A model generated the notes under the pieces. The model ran no database searches, was not told where the DNA came from, and was given only the letters and a program-made list of their open reading frames with translations. Positions 52,597-61,644 of a DNA stretch of 64,000 nucleotides are shown one piece after another. Source of the stretch: JTS-RE37 sp041744575 (GTDB taxonomy: Bacteria > Bacteroidota > Bacteroidia > Flavobacteriales > Flavobacteriaceae); NCBI GenBank assembly GCA_041744575.1, contig JBGTKP010000051.1, positions 1 through 64,000 of the forward strand, written 5' to 3'. A program made the translations under genes and the position numbers. Positions within the stretch are counted from its first letter, which is position 1. Each line of letters opens with the position of its first letter.

Positions 52597-53532
52597 ATGA
52601 GAAATTATAGTCTTTTATTTATTTTATCCCTGGCGGCACTGAATCTAACCGGTCAGAAGGCCAGTGTTGCAGAGCTTCTGGGACACCCTGCCAATTCTAA
52701 GTTACTCATCATTCATGCAGACGACCTCGGGGTAAGTCACTCGCAAAATGCTGCAAGTATCAAGGCGTTGGAAAGCAGTCCCGTAAACTCTGCAAGCATT
52801 ATGGTACCCTGCCCCTGGTTCCCGGAAATTGCGGCCTATGCCAGGAAGCACCAGGATACGGATTTGGGCCTTCACCTTACCCTCACCAGTGAGTGGAAGC
52901 ACTATAAATGGGGGCCTGTTACATCCCGTGATTCGGTACCCGGCCTTGTAAACCGGGAAGGCTATTTTTATTCTGCAGTAGACAGTCTGGTGAATTCGGC
53001 TTCGCGGGAAGAAGTGGAACTGGAGTTACGCAATCAGGTTAAAAAGGCTTATCAGGTCGGAGTAAACGTAACACACCTGGATGCTCATATGGGTGCAGCT
53101 GTAAGCACCCCGGACTATCTGGCTGCCTATATGAAAGTCGGACAGGAATTCCGATTGCCTGTCCTTCTTGACGGGAGGGTCAACAGTATCGAATTGAATG
53201 AGGTAAAACAGATGATAGGGGATCAAACCGTTGTGGTATCCGGCATTCCAACAATACTTCCGGATGAGTTCAAAAAAGGCAGTAGGGAATTTTACACAAA
53301 TTTGTTCCGTAATTTAAAGCCCGGCTTACATTGCCTGCTAATTCATCTTGCCTATGACAACGAGGAGATGAAGGCAGTTACCATTGATCATCCTGAATGG
53401 GGTTCGGCCTGGCGGCAGGCCGATTATGATTTTTTTACAAGTCCTGAATGTGCTCAGTTGCTGAAGGACCATAATATCATTACGGTCACCTGGAGGGAAT
53501 TGCGGGACAAGGTGGTGCGACTGGAAAAATAA
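52597..53532 (+). CDS. ChbG/YdjC-type carbohydrate deacetylase
   Basis: 311 residues, a metal-dependent deacetylase of acetylated amino sugars (ChbG acts on chitooligosaccharides). Metal-binding acids: HADDLGVSHSQN (DD motif) and later LDAHMG; LGLHLTLTSEW is also typical. There is a signal peptide (LFILSLAALNLTGQ), so it is exported, unlike cytoplasmic ChbG. Its neighbours (DUF1080 protein and an amino-sugar phosphate isomerase) suggest a small amino-sugar set. Confidence 0.87.
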   Translation: MRNYSLLFILSLAALNLTGQKASVAELLGHPANSKLLIIHADDLGVSHSQNAASIKALESSPVNSASIMVPCPWFPEIAAYARKHQDTDLGLHLTLTSEWKHYKWGPVTSRDSVPGLVNREGYFYSAVDSLVNSASREEVELELRNQVKKAYQVGVNVTHLDAHMGAAVSTPDYLAAYMKVGQEFRLPVLLDGRVNSIELNEVKQMIGDQTVVVSGIPTILPDEFKKGSREFYTNLFRNLKPGLHCLLIHLAYDNEEMKAVTIDHPEWGSAWRQADYDFFTSPECAQLLKDHNIITVTWRELRDKVVRLEK

Positions 53533-53591
53533 AAGGTGATCCCTGTAGTAGACTTGAAGTACCGACCGGTAACTTTTTTTCGCGAAACGCA

Positions 53592-54215
53592 ATGATGAAA
53601 AAGTTTTGTATCCTGTTGTTTATGTTACCCCTTCTCAATTGGGCCCAGGAATGGCATCCGATCTTCAACGGATCAGACACAGAAGGATGGGAACATGTGG
53701 GGGAAGGTCATTTTACAGTGGAAGATGGTATTCTCAAAAGCCATGGGGGAATGGGTCTTCTTTGGTTCACTGCACAAAAATTCGAAAATATCCAACTCAG
53801 GCTGGTTTATAAGGGTGCGGAAGCTAACAATGCCGGGGTCTTTATCCGGATTCCTGAAATTCCTACGGAAGCATGGATGCCAGTTAATAAAGGCTACGAA
53901 GTACAGATTGATGATCGTGAAGACATAAATCACAGAACGGGAGTGCTATACTCTTTAACAAAGGCAAAAGCCAGTCCCGGGATAGCGGGGAAGTGGAATA
54001 CAATGAACATTACATTGCAGGGTAACAGGACCATTGTTATGGTCAATGAGGTGCTTGTCACAGATTTTACGGAAGGCGATCCTGTTCCTGAGAAAATTGA
54101 GTCCTATGAACCTGATCGTGGTCCAAGGCCTCTAAAAGGCTATATAGGCATTCAGAATCACGGGGAGGGGGATGTCATCGAGTTCAAAGAGATCAGTTAC
54201 AAAAAAATAAAGTGA
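53592..54215 (+). CDS. DUF1080 (3-keto-disaccharide hydrolase fold) protein
   Basis: 207 residues with a signal peptide (ILLFMLPLLNWAQ). It has the pattern WHPIFNGSDTEGWEHVGEGHFTVEDGILKS and the ConA-like continuation VFIRIPEIPTEAWMPVNKGYEVQI; the C-terminal GYIGIQNHGEGDVIEFKEISYKKI completes the fold. DUF1080 members were linked to hydrolysis of 3-keto-sugars. Exported; 59 bases after the deacetylase, so probably the same operon. Confidence 0.85.
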   Translation: MMKKFCILLFMLPLLNWAQEWHPIFNGSDTEGWEHVGEGHFTVEDGILKSHGGMGLLWFTAQKFENIQLRLVYKGAEANNAGVFIRIPEIPTEAWMPVNKGYEVQIDDREDINHRTGVLYSLTKAKASPGIAGKWNTMNITLQGNRTIVMVNEVLVTDFTEGDPVPEKIESYEPDRGPRPLKGYIGIQNHGEGDVIEFKEISYKKIK

Positions 54216-54313
54216 GCAGGGTGAACCCACAATCCTTCGAACCCAATACCACATTAGAGAAGTAATATGACCATAGCAGGCTGTCTTTACATTAGAGATC
54301 AATCTCAGAGCTG

Positions 54314-55024
54314 ATGCAAATTATTCACAGTCCGGATTATGAGACGATGAGCCGGTTGGCTGCCGAAACTGTAATAAAGGAAGTACGGAAGTCCGGCAAT
54401 CTCCTGCTTTGTACAGCCACCGGAGTATCTCCTGAAGGTTTATATGCCGAACTCGAATCAACAGCCAGAAAGGAACCAGAGCTATTTGATAGCATGAGGG
54501 TGATCAAGCTGGACGAATGGTATGGGCTGCCACCTGATGATCCGGGCAGTTGCGAATCCTACCTTCAGCTTCGTGTGATCAGGCCTCTGCGGATAACTAC
54601 AGACAACTATATTTCCTTTCAGGGCAATGCAACAAATCCGGTTACGGAATGTCAGAGGATGGAAACTGCCCTTGCTGCTTCCGGGGGCATTGACGTTTGC
54701 ATTCTCGGCCTTGGAAAAAATGGACATTTAGGATTTAATGAACCCGGGGAGAGCCTGACGGCGGGGATTCATCTTAGCCGTCTCGCCCATTCCTCCAGGC
54801 AACATGCCATGATTGGCAATAGTGTCCTCTCCCCGGAGACAGGCCTGACCTTGGGACTTTCAGCCATTTTACAATCCAAAAAAATAATATTCCTGGTGAG
54901 TGGAGCAGGGAAGAAGGAAGTCGTCAATCAACTATTCAGGAAAAGGATCAGTACCCTCCTTCCTGCCTCTTTTTTATGGTTGCATCCCTGTGTGGAATGT
55001 TACATTGATGATAAATCAGTCTGA
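54314..55024 (+). CDS. galactosamine-6-phosphate isomerase-like deaminase (NagB/AgaI family)
   Basis: 236 residues, cytoplasmic, NagB/RpiA fold. Motifs: TATGVSPEGLYAEL phosphate loop, VIKLDEWYGLPPDDPGSC, and ILGLGKNGHLGFNEPGESL with the catalytic loop. In NagB it interconverts amino-sugar 6-phosphate and fructose-like 6-phosphate plus ammonia; the sequence is closer to galactosamine-6-phosphate isomerases from memory. It follows the deacetylase and DUF1080 genes by 98 bases; they may form an amino-sugar utilisation set. Confidence 0.82.
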   Translation: MQIIHSPDYETMSRLAAETVIKEVRKSGNLLLCTATGVSPEGLYAELESTARKEPELFDSMRVIKLDEWYGLPPDDPGSCESYLQLRVIRPLRITTDNYISFQGNATNPVTECQRMETALAASGGIDVCILGLGKNGHLGFNEPGESLTAGIHLSRLAHSSRQHAMIGNSVLSPETGLTLGLSAILQSKKIIFLVSGAGKKEVVNQLFRKRISTLLPASFLWLHPCVECYIDDKSV

Positions 55025-55562
55025 TCTTATGATCCCCCATTGAGCGATCTAGCGGGTAACTATCTCACAGATATTCAAGGAAATATACACGGGTTATTAA
55101 TTGTTAAAATCAATGCCGTCATTGTTAAAAGGGAGGCTTTTGCCAGGATTTTTAGATATCTTGTAGTCCATATGCAGCTTTATATTTCTTTAAAAAAAGG
55201 GGAATTCCCGATCTATTTGGAAAGTTGGTCTCAGGGAAAGGTGGCCATCCTGAGTATTTAAGGAAGGTTACCCAATCACTTAACGGACTGATTCAAAGAT
55301 GTAGATGGAAAAGTATGGCGGGGGATCGCAGGATAAAAGATGAGAATTTATGTCCTGACCGGCGAAAAGAAGTCCGGTCAGGAGAACCCAAATCACCAAA
55401 AATGTACTGGTATTAATTAATTTAGCAGAACAAGACTTGAGCTTCAGGGAAAGCTCAGTGGGCATCACATTAGGCAGTGGAATTGGGAAATGGCTTTAAA
55501 TCGGACTTTTTACAAATAAGCAGATCTGATAATGTCGCGAAGAAACTAAAACTGGCTGAACT
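55025..55562. other. intergenic region with a strong stem-loop
   Basis: About 540 bases before the molybdenum-cofactor operon. TCCTGACCGG (55353-55362) pairs perfectly with CCGGTCAGGA (55374-55383), loop 11 bases, without a following T-run. A 73-codon frame at 55040 and a minus-strand frame at 55280-55468 (which contains a short hydrophobic stretch) lack family features. The promoter of the moa operon should be near 55500-55560. Confidence 0.45.
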
Positions 55563-55808
55563 ATGAACATTCTTCTTTTCGGAGTCACCAAGGATATTGT
55601 GGGCAGTGCTTCCATAAGTCTCCCACTTACCAATGCCAACCGTCTAAAAACAGTGGGCGAGCTTAAGGACTACCTGGGTAACACTTATCCCGCACTGACA
55701 AAATTATCATCCCTGGCTATCGCCGTAAACAACAACTATGCGGCCGATACAACTAAAATTGATAACTTTGACGAAATAGCCCTCATACCCCCTGTAAGCG
55801 GGGGATGA
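55563..55808 (+). CDS. moaD: molybdopterin synthase small subunit MoaD
   Basis: An 81-residue ubiquitin-like sulfur carrier. It ends in the GG dipeptide (PVSGG) which is adenylated by MoeB and thiocarboxylated to feed sulfur into molybdopterin. The core DEIALIPPVSGG is characteristic. It is the first recognised gene of the molybdenum-cofactor run; a 144-base gap to moaA has no clear gene. Confidence 0.9.
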   Translation: MNILLFGVTKDIVGSASISLPLTNANRLKTVGELKDYLGNTYPALTKLSSLAIAVNNNYAADTTKIDNFDEIALIPPVSGG

Positions 55809-55952
55809 TTTGGTGCTGCGGAAGGATAAAAAAAATTCGGAGAGCCTGAGATTTGTCCTTACATCACCTTTGGGAGCAATGAGATGGAATAAGTTATCTA
55901 TAATTCGCGCTGACAAGGTGTTAACGCATAATCAAACATTGGAAGAGGAAAG

Positions 55953-56936
55953 ATGCTGATCGATAATCACAACAGACATATCAACTACCTGAGGCTGGCG
56001 ATCACCGATCGTTGCAATTTAAGGTGCAACTATTGTATGCCCGCAGAAGGAATCAACTTTGCCGCGAAAGAAAACCTGTTTACAATAGAGGAACTTTGCC
56101 GGCTTAGTAAAATACTGGTAGACCATGGCATTGAAAAGATCCGCATCACGGGAGGAGAACCTTTTGTGAGAAAGGACCTCATGCAACTCCTCCGTTATCT
56201 CAGCGGTCTGGACGGATTGCGGGACATTTCCATAACCACGAACGCTACCCTCATCGGCCCCTTTATAGACGAATTGAAGGCGCTTGGAATCGTCAACGTA
56301 AATATCAGCCTCGATGCTATTCAAAAAGAGACCTTTGAAAACATCACCAGAAGATCACAATTTGATACCGTTTATACCAATCTTTTCCGGCTCATTCATG
56401 GAGGGTTTAATGTACGTGTGAATTGTATTGTCCTTCAGGATCAGAACATTCAGGAAATCCTGCCCATGCTGGAATTACAAAAAGATCACAATATTTCCGT
56501 CAGGTTCCTGGAGGAGATGCCATTTAACGGAGGATCAAAAAAATTTGATAACATACGGTGGGATTACAGGCGGATCCTGGAACACATCAGGGAGAAATAC
56601 CCTGATTGCCGGCAACTTGAATCACATCCCACCTCTACCTCCATTAATTATAAAATAGACGGACACAATGGGTCCTTTGGCCTGATTCCTTCCTTCAGCA
56701 GGACATTTTGCGGGACCTGTAACCGTCTCCGGATTACTGCCACAGGAGATGTGATCACCTGTCTTTACGGAAAACCCAAACTCAATCTCAGAGAACTTAT
56801 ACGATGGGGTGCCCCTATTGAGCAAATCAATTCTGCCCTTGAAGAGGTGATTGGTAAAAGAGCCAAAACAGGGTTTGAGGCACAAAAGGAATATTCCGAA
56901 GTATTTGCTAACTCGATGACCTCAATAGGGGGTTAA
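55953..56936 (+). CDS. moaA: GTP 3',8-cyclase MoaA
   Basis: A radical-SAM enzyme that converts GTP into a cyclised intermediate on the way to precursor Z. 327 residues. The N-terminal 4Fe-4S cluster cysteines are C21, C25 and C28 (TDRCNLRCNYC), the C-terminal cluster cysteines C253, C256 and C270, and the chain ends in GG. TGGEP and SLDA motifs are in place. Cytoplasmic. moaC is not found nearby. Confidence 0.95.
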   Translation: MLIDNHNRHINYLRLAITDRCNLRCNYCMPAEGINFAAKENLFTIEELCRLSKILVDHGIEKIRITGGEPFVRKDLMQLLRYLSGLDGLRDISITTNATLIGPFIDELKALGIVNVNISLDAIQKETFENITRRSQFDTVYTNLFRLIHGGFNVRVNCIVLQDQNIQEILPMLELQKDHNISVRFLEEMPFNGGSKKFDNIRWDYRRILEHIREKYPDCRQLESHPTSTSINYKIDGHNGSFGLIPSFSRTFCGTCNRLRITATGDVITCLYGKPKLNLRELIRWGAPIEQINSALEEVIGKRAKTGFEAQKEYSEVFANSMTSIGG

Positions 56937-56966
56937 ACTAATTATTTGGGCGTCTGTAGTTGAATC

Positions 56967-57569
56967 ATGAAAAGCCTTAAAGACAAGATAGAATTGCTGG
57001 GGTTGGTCCTTTGTGGTGGTAAAAGCACCCGGATGGGAGAGGACAAAAGCATTATAGAATATCATGGTATGCCCCAACGGAACTATGTTTATAAACTTTT
57101 ATCCAAAGTTTGCAGCCGTACCTACTTTAGCATCCGGGAGGACCAGCTTTCAGAAATTCCGGACCATGCACTTTATATTATTGACAAGAATGAGTATAAA
57201 GGTCCGTATAACGGATTGTTAAGTGCTCATGCTGCCCATCCGGAGGCCGCCTGGCTGGTTTTGGCCTGCGATCTCCCCTTGATGGATGCGGTATCCCTGC
57301 AATCACTGGTAGCAGCCAGGAACAATGAGGTGGCAACGGCTTTCGCCACTTCTGAAAGCGGACTTCCGGAGCCTCTTGCTGCAATCTGGGAACCGGAAGG
57401 ATTGGCAAGATCTGTTGAATTTCTAACCTCCGGTCGCGTCACCTGCCCGCGCAAATTTCTGATCGGACAGTCTCCGGAGCTTGTCTATCCTGAAAATGAC
57501 AGTATCCTCATGAATGCGAATTCTAAGGAGGATTACAATGAGGTATTTTTAAGAATAGAAGCAACTTGA
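56967..57569 (+). CDS. mobA: molybdenum cofactor guanylyltransferase MobA
   Basis: 200 residues, cytoplasmic. The GT-A-like nucleotidyltransferase motif LVLCGGKSTRMGEDKS at the N-terminus and the ACDLPLMD acid are those of MobA, which attaches GMP to molybdopterin to give the bis-MGD used by the DMSO-reductase enzyme family. The gene overlaps moeB by 4 bases. Confidence 0.9.
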   Translation: MKSLKDKIELLGLVLCGGKSTRMGEDKSIIEYHGMPQRNYVYKLLSKVCSRTYFSIREDQLSEIPDHALYIIDKNEYKGPYNGLLSAHAAHPEAAWLVLACDLPLMDAVSLQSLVAARNNEVATAFATSESGLPEPLAAIWEPEGLARSVEFLTSGRVTCPRKFLIGQSPELVYPENDSILMNANSKEDYNEVFLRIEAT

Positions 57570-58627
57570 ACTTGAACCGGTATTTACGGCAGACCAGCCT
57601 CCCAGATTTTGGAGAGAGTGCCCAACGAAAACTTAAGGCGTCCAGAGTTCTGGTGGTTGGACTTGGCGGACTGGGAATTCCTGTGGTTGAATATTTGAAC
57701 GCGATGGGTGTAGGGACGCTCGGATTAGTAGACCAGGATGTGATCGCCCTGTCCAACTTACAGCGTCAGCCGCTATATACAGAGGAGGAGATTGGCAGGC
57801 CCAAATTGGAAATTGCCATCAGGAAATTAAGAGCAAGGAATGCTGAAACCAGTTTTGAGGCTTTTGACACCTTTCTTGTGCGTGAGAACGCCTTACAAAT
57901 TATATCAAATTTTGATCTCGTGATCGATGCATCTGATAATTTTCCCACGAGATACCTTATAAATGACGCTTGTGTCCTCTTAAAAAAACCCTTTGTATCC
58001 GGGGCTATCCATGGCTTTGAAGGTCAGCTCAGCGTCTTCAATTATCACGGAGGACCTACCTATCGCTGCCTGTTTCCGAATATCCCGGGGCCCAATGAGA
58101 TCCCCGATTGTGAAACTAACGGGGTCCTTGGGGTAATTCCGGGAATCATCGGTACGCTTCAGGCGTTGGAAGTTGTAAAAATCCTTTCAGGAATCGGGGA
58201 GCCCTTATCGGGTAAGTTGCTTATATTTAATGGGTTAAACCAAACTTTTCGCAATATTACCTTTAAACCAGTACCCGAAAATCTGGTACTCACAGAATTA
58301 CCCGAAATCCCCGGAGGCCCGGATTGTCTATCACCGCCCGTCAGTTGGGCACGGCTGCAAACGCTAATACAACAGGAACATACTCCTCAGATCATTGATG
58401 TGAGAACGGCTGTTGAATTTATGAAAAATCCGCTTCCAGATGCGCTTAATATCCCTCTTCATACCTTGGAGAACCGGTACCATGAGATCGACTTTGAAAG
58501 AGAAATTTATTGCGTGTGCCAGACAGGTAAGAGGAGTAGCATTGCAGTATCTTACCTTAAAGATCGTATGCCTGGGTCGCAGGTATATCAGGTGGCAGGC
58601 GGGATCGGTGAATTCAAAATAGCCTGA
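57566..58627 (+). CDS. moeB: MoeB/ThiF-type adenylyltransferase with C-terminal rhodanese domain
   Basis: 353 residues. N-domain ThiF/MoeB with VVGLGGLGIPVVEYLNAMGVG ATP-binding glycine loop and the adenylating acidic/basic residues (SNLQRQPLYTEEEIGRPK). The C-terminal rhodanese domain has an active-site Cys in CVCQTGKRSS. It adenylates MoaD and, through rhodanese, supplies sulfur. The TTG start at 57566 is inside the overlap with mobA (TTGA). Confidence 0.9.
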   Translation: MNLNRYLRQTSLPDFGESAQRKLKASRVLVVGLGGLGIPVVEYLNAMGVGTLGLVDQDVIALSNLQRQPLYTEEEIGRPKLEIAIRKLRARNAETSFEAFDTFLVRENALQIISNFDLVIDASDNFPTRYLINDACVLLKKPFVSGAIHGFEGQLSVFNYHGGPTYRCLFPNIPGPNEIPDCETNGVLGVIPGIIGTLQALEVVKILSGIGEPLSGKLLIFNGLNQTFRNITFKPVPENLVLTELPEIPGGPDCLSPPVSWARLQTLIQQEHTPQIIDVRTAVEFMKNPLPDALNIPLHTLENRYHEIDFEREIYCVCQTGKRSSIAVSYLKDRMPGSQVYQVAGGIGEFKIA

Positions 58628-58720
58628 ACTGATCAGGACAGAATAGCCCTTGCAAACAGATGTAGTTGTTCTCTTTTGTATTTGGCGAACCAATGGATGG
58701 CATTAAACATGATTTGACAA

Positions 58721-59917
58721 ATGTCTGGTATGATCACTTTTAAGGAGGCATATGACCTGGTCCTGGAGCAATCCAGGAATTACGGCAACGAGGCGATTGC
58801 ATTAAAGTCTGCTACAGGTAGGATTTTGCAGGAGGAGGCGCTTGCAGACAGGGATTTCCCACCCTTCAACCGTTCAACCAAAGACGGGATCGCCCTGAAC
58901 TATAACCCGGTCAGTGAGGGCCATAGGTCCTTTATGATTCAGGGAATTTTGGGTGCCGGGGTACAGCCGGTGGCCCTTAAGGATACAATGTCATGTATAG
59001 AGATCATGACAGGTGCAGTACTCCCTGACGGCACTGATACGGTGGTCATGTACGAAAAATTACGCATTGAGAACGGTTATGCGCATCTATTGGAAGTTCC
59101 GACCCAGGGTGCCAATGTTCATATGGCAGGAAGTGATGCTGGGTTGGGGACCCCGCTTTTACCTCTGAATTCTGTGTTAACCCCGGGAGCCATTGGCATT
59201 CTTGCCGCAATAGGCAAAACACATCCGGTAGTTAAAAAACTTCCTAAAATTCTGCTTATCTCTACAGGGGATGAACTTGTAGCTATAGACAGGCAACCCA
59301 AACCTTACCAAATTCGTATTTCTAATACCTATTCTCTTAATGCTGCCCTAAGTTACTGGGGTATTCAACCAGTGTCCACCCACATGGAGGATGACCGGGA
59401 TATTATTCGTCAGAAGCTTGTTTACGCGATGCAGGAGATGGATGTGCTGCTTATCAGCGGTGGCGTATCAAAAGGGAAATTCGATTATATACCGGGCATA
59501 CTGCATGAATTAGGTGTGAAAAAATCCTTTCACAATATATTGCAAAGACCGGGAAAACCTTTTTGGTTTGGCACAGATGAAAAAACGGGTACGGTAGTTT
59601 TTTCTTTTCCCGGAAACCCTGTTTCAACCTTCCTTTGTTATTATGTCTATTTTGTACCCTGGCTCAAAAATTCCCTTGGGCTGCCCATTCCGGAAAATAA
59701 AATATATTTAGGCCATGATACCGCGGCCCACCCGCAACTGTGCCTATTTAAAAGTGCCATATTGAAAAAAGAGGGTGGCAATCTCTCTGTAATAACCAAA
59801 GAGGGTAGCGGTTCGGGAGATCTGACCCTTCTTTCCGGGACGGATGGTTTTATAAGGCTCGACAGCGCCGACAAACCATACAAAAAGGGCACTGCAGTTC
59901 CTTTTATCCCCACTTAA
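58721..59917 (+). CDS. moeA: molybdopterin molybdotransferase MoeA
   Basis: 398 residues. The domain order is that of MoeA: LKSATGRILQEEALADRDFPPFNRSTKDG at the N-terminus, then EIMTGAVLPDGTDTVVMYE, and later STGDELVAID and ISGGVSKGKFDYIPGIL, closing with the SFPGNPVSTF metal-insertion loop. MoeA inserts molybdate into molybdopterin. ATGs at 58721 and 58730 are both plausible. It lies 93 bases after moeB. Confidence 0.94.
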   Translation: MSGMITFKEAYDLVLEQSRNYGNEAIALKSATGRILQEEALADRDFPPFNRSTKDGIALNYNPVSEGHRSFMIQGILGAGVQPVALKDTMSCIEIMTGAVLPDGTDTVVMYEKLRIENGYAHLLEVPTQGANVHMAGSDAGLGTPLLPLNSVLTPGAIGILAAIGKTHPVVKKLPKILLISTGDELVAIDRQPKPYQIRISNTYSLNAALSYWGIQPVSTHMEDDRDIIRQKLVYAMQEMDVLLISGGVSKGKFDYIPGILHELGVKKSFHNILQRPGKPFWFGTDEKTGTVVFSFPGNPVSTFLCYYVYFVPWLKNSLGLPIPENKIYLGHDTAAHPQLCLFKSAILKKEGGNLSVITKEGSGSGDLTLLSGTDGFIRLDSADKPYKKGTAVPFIPT

Positions 59918-59929
59918 AGAAGAGAATCT

Positions 59930-60943
59930 ATGCTACATGAACTGATAAATATTTTTAATTCCTATGAACAAGCCGCGCTAAAAGGAGTAAGGGCAGTTTT
60001 AGCGACAGTGGTGGCGCTTGAGGGGTCGTCCTACAGAAGACCTGGGGTGCGTATGCTGATCCTTGGAAATGGAGAGATGACCGGTGCGGTGAGCGGAGGA
60101 TGTGTTGAAAAGGAAATCAAAAGGCAGGCTGAGACAGTCCTCACGACTCATATCCCAAAAGTAATGATTTATGACGGACGGTACCGCCTGGGGTGCGAAG
60201 GAATTTTATATCTCCTTTTAGAACCTTTCACGCCAGACCGGGAATTTATAAATTCCTTTAACCTATTGGTTAAACAAAGGAAGGCGATCAAGCTGGTTTC
60301 TTATTTTTCTAAAGAAGATACGGCCTCCCAAAATTTTGGAACCTGTCTCGAACTTTCCACAGGACTTCAATGTTTCCGACCGGAATTTATTACTGGGGAT
60401 GAGCTTCAGGCCTTCAGGCATGAGCTTCAACCGCGCTCCAGGCTGATCATCCTCGGGGCCGAACATGACGCGGTTCAGTTGTGCCGATATGCATCCCTTA
60501 CGGGATGGGAGGTAACCATAGTTGCATCCCCTTCAGATGAAAAAGGCCTAAGAGATTTTCCGGGCGCAGCGGTGTTTATGCCTGTTCTACCGGAGGAAAT
60601 GATGCTGGAGTCAATTGATGCGCAAACTTTCATTATAGTGATGACTCATAGTTATGTGACTGACCTCAGATTCTTATCCCGTCTTAAAAATGCACGTCCC
60701 GGTTATCTCGGTCTCCTTGGCCCTGCAGCCAGACGGGAGCGGCTGCTTAATGAATTAATGGATCGCACACCTGAACTTGATGAATCTTTTTTTGAAAGTA
60801 TCCATGGCCCGGCCGGCTTGGCCATAGGGGCAGAATCGGCCCAGGAAATAGCGATAGCCATTATGGCAGAAATCCTTGCTTATGCCAGAGGCGCGGATCC
60901 CATTCCCCTTAAGGACAAAAGCGGCAGAATTCACAGCCAATGA
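59930..60943 (+). CDS. XdhC/CoxI-family maturation protein
   Basis: 337 residues. N-terminal XdhC_CoxI domain (VLATVVALEGSSYRRPGVRMLIL, GAVSGGCVEKEIK) and C-terminal Rossmann domain (RLIILGAEHDAVQLCRYASLTGWEVTIV). XdhC delivers sulfurated molybdenum cofactor to xanthine-dehydrogenase/aldehyde-oxidoreductase enzymes. None of those enzymes is within the window. 12 bases after moeA and overlapping mocA by 4 bases. Confidence 0.9.
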   Translation: MLHELINIFNSYEQAALKGVRAVLATVVALEGSSYRRPGVRMLILGNGEMTGAVSGGCVEKEIKRQAETVLTTHIPKVMIYDGRYRLGCEGILYLLLEPFTPDREFINSFNLLVKQRKAIKLVSYFSKEDTASQNFGTCLELSTGLQCFRPEFITGDELQAFRHELQPRSRLIILGAEHDAVQLCRYASLTGWEVTIVASPSDEKGLRDFPGAAVFMPVLPEEMMLESIDAQTFIIVMTHSYVTDLRFLSRLKNARPGYLGLLGPAARRERLLNELMDRTPELDESFFESIHGPAGLAIGAESAQEIAIAIMAEILAYARGADPIPLKDKSGRIHSQ

Positions 60944-61548
60944 GTCCATTTGTCGCACTAATGATCCTTGCAGCCGGAGGGTCGACCCGGATGGGGCGTC
61001 CCAAACAACTGCTGGAATGGAAGGGGACCTCGCTTGTGGGGCATGCTGTTAACACGGCGGCAGCTTCTATGGCAGACCAGATTCTACTGATCCTTGGTTC
61101 GGATGCGGAAACGGTGAAAGAACAGTTACCCGCACTTGATATTGATTTATTATACAATCCGGAATGGCAGTCCGGTCTTGGTACTTCCATCTCAGCAGGC
61201 ATGAAACATTTTTTGAGTCTTAATAAAACCCCCGATGCGGTGATTATTATGCTCTGCGATCAGCCCCTAATCGATGCGAATCATCTGGACCACCTGATAC
61301 ATGGATGGGTGGGCAATGACAAGAAGATAGCTGTTACGGCTTACAAGAAGGGGATAGGGGTGCCGGCCGTCTTCTCCAGGGAATTCTACCCACAACTGGC
61401 TTCCATGGAAGGAGAACATGGCGCCAGGGATTTACTGCGTCAAAATGCAAATGACTGTCTTGTCATCGATGCCGGAATTAAAATTATGGACATAGATACC
61501 GCAGGGGATTATGACAGATTGCGGGAAATCGCGGCTGGTAATACCTAA
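60940..61548 (+). CDS. mocA: molybdenum cofactor cytidylyltransferase MocA
   Basis: 202 residues. The nucleotidyltransferase signature LILAAGGSTRMGRPKQLLEW and the acidic CDQPLIDANHL are typical of MocA, which makes molybdopterin cytosine dinucleotide for xanthine-oxidase-family enzymes. It overlaps xdhC, matching the usual pairing. Last gene of the cofactor operon. Confidence 0.9.
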   Translation: MSPFVALMILAAGGSTRMGRPKQLLEWKGTSLVGHAVNTAAASMADQILLILGSDAETVKEQLPALDIDLLYNPEWQSGLGTSISAGMKHFLSLNKTPDAVIIMLCDQPLIDANHLDHLIHGWVGNDKKIAVTAYKKGIGVPAVFSREFYPQLASMEGEHGARDLLRQNANDCLVIDAGIKIMDIDTAGDYDRLREIAAGNT

Positions 61549-61644
61549 GGCCGTCGTTTGAGAAAGTTCATTTTTATGCATCAATTTTGAAAGAGCGTGT
61601 TCTCAATAAAAAATAGTATTTTCAAGCCTCTAAATCAAAATGAG

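Noticed and set aside
55280..55468. 62-codon minus-strand frame with a short hydrophobic stretch
   Set aside because: The hydrophobic part coincides with the 55353-55383 hairpin and no further support exists.
55813..55958. Open frame of about 48 codons between moaD and moaA
   Set aside because: Considered as a degenerate moaE or moaC but no recognisable motif; overlaps the moaA start.
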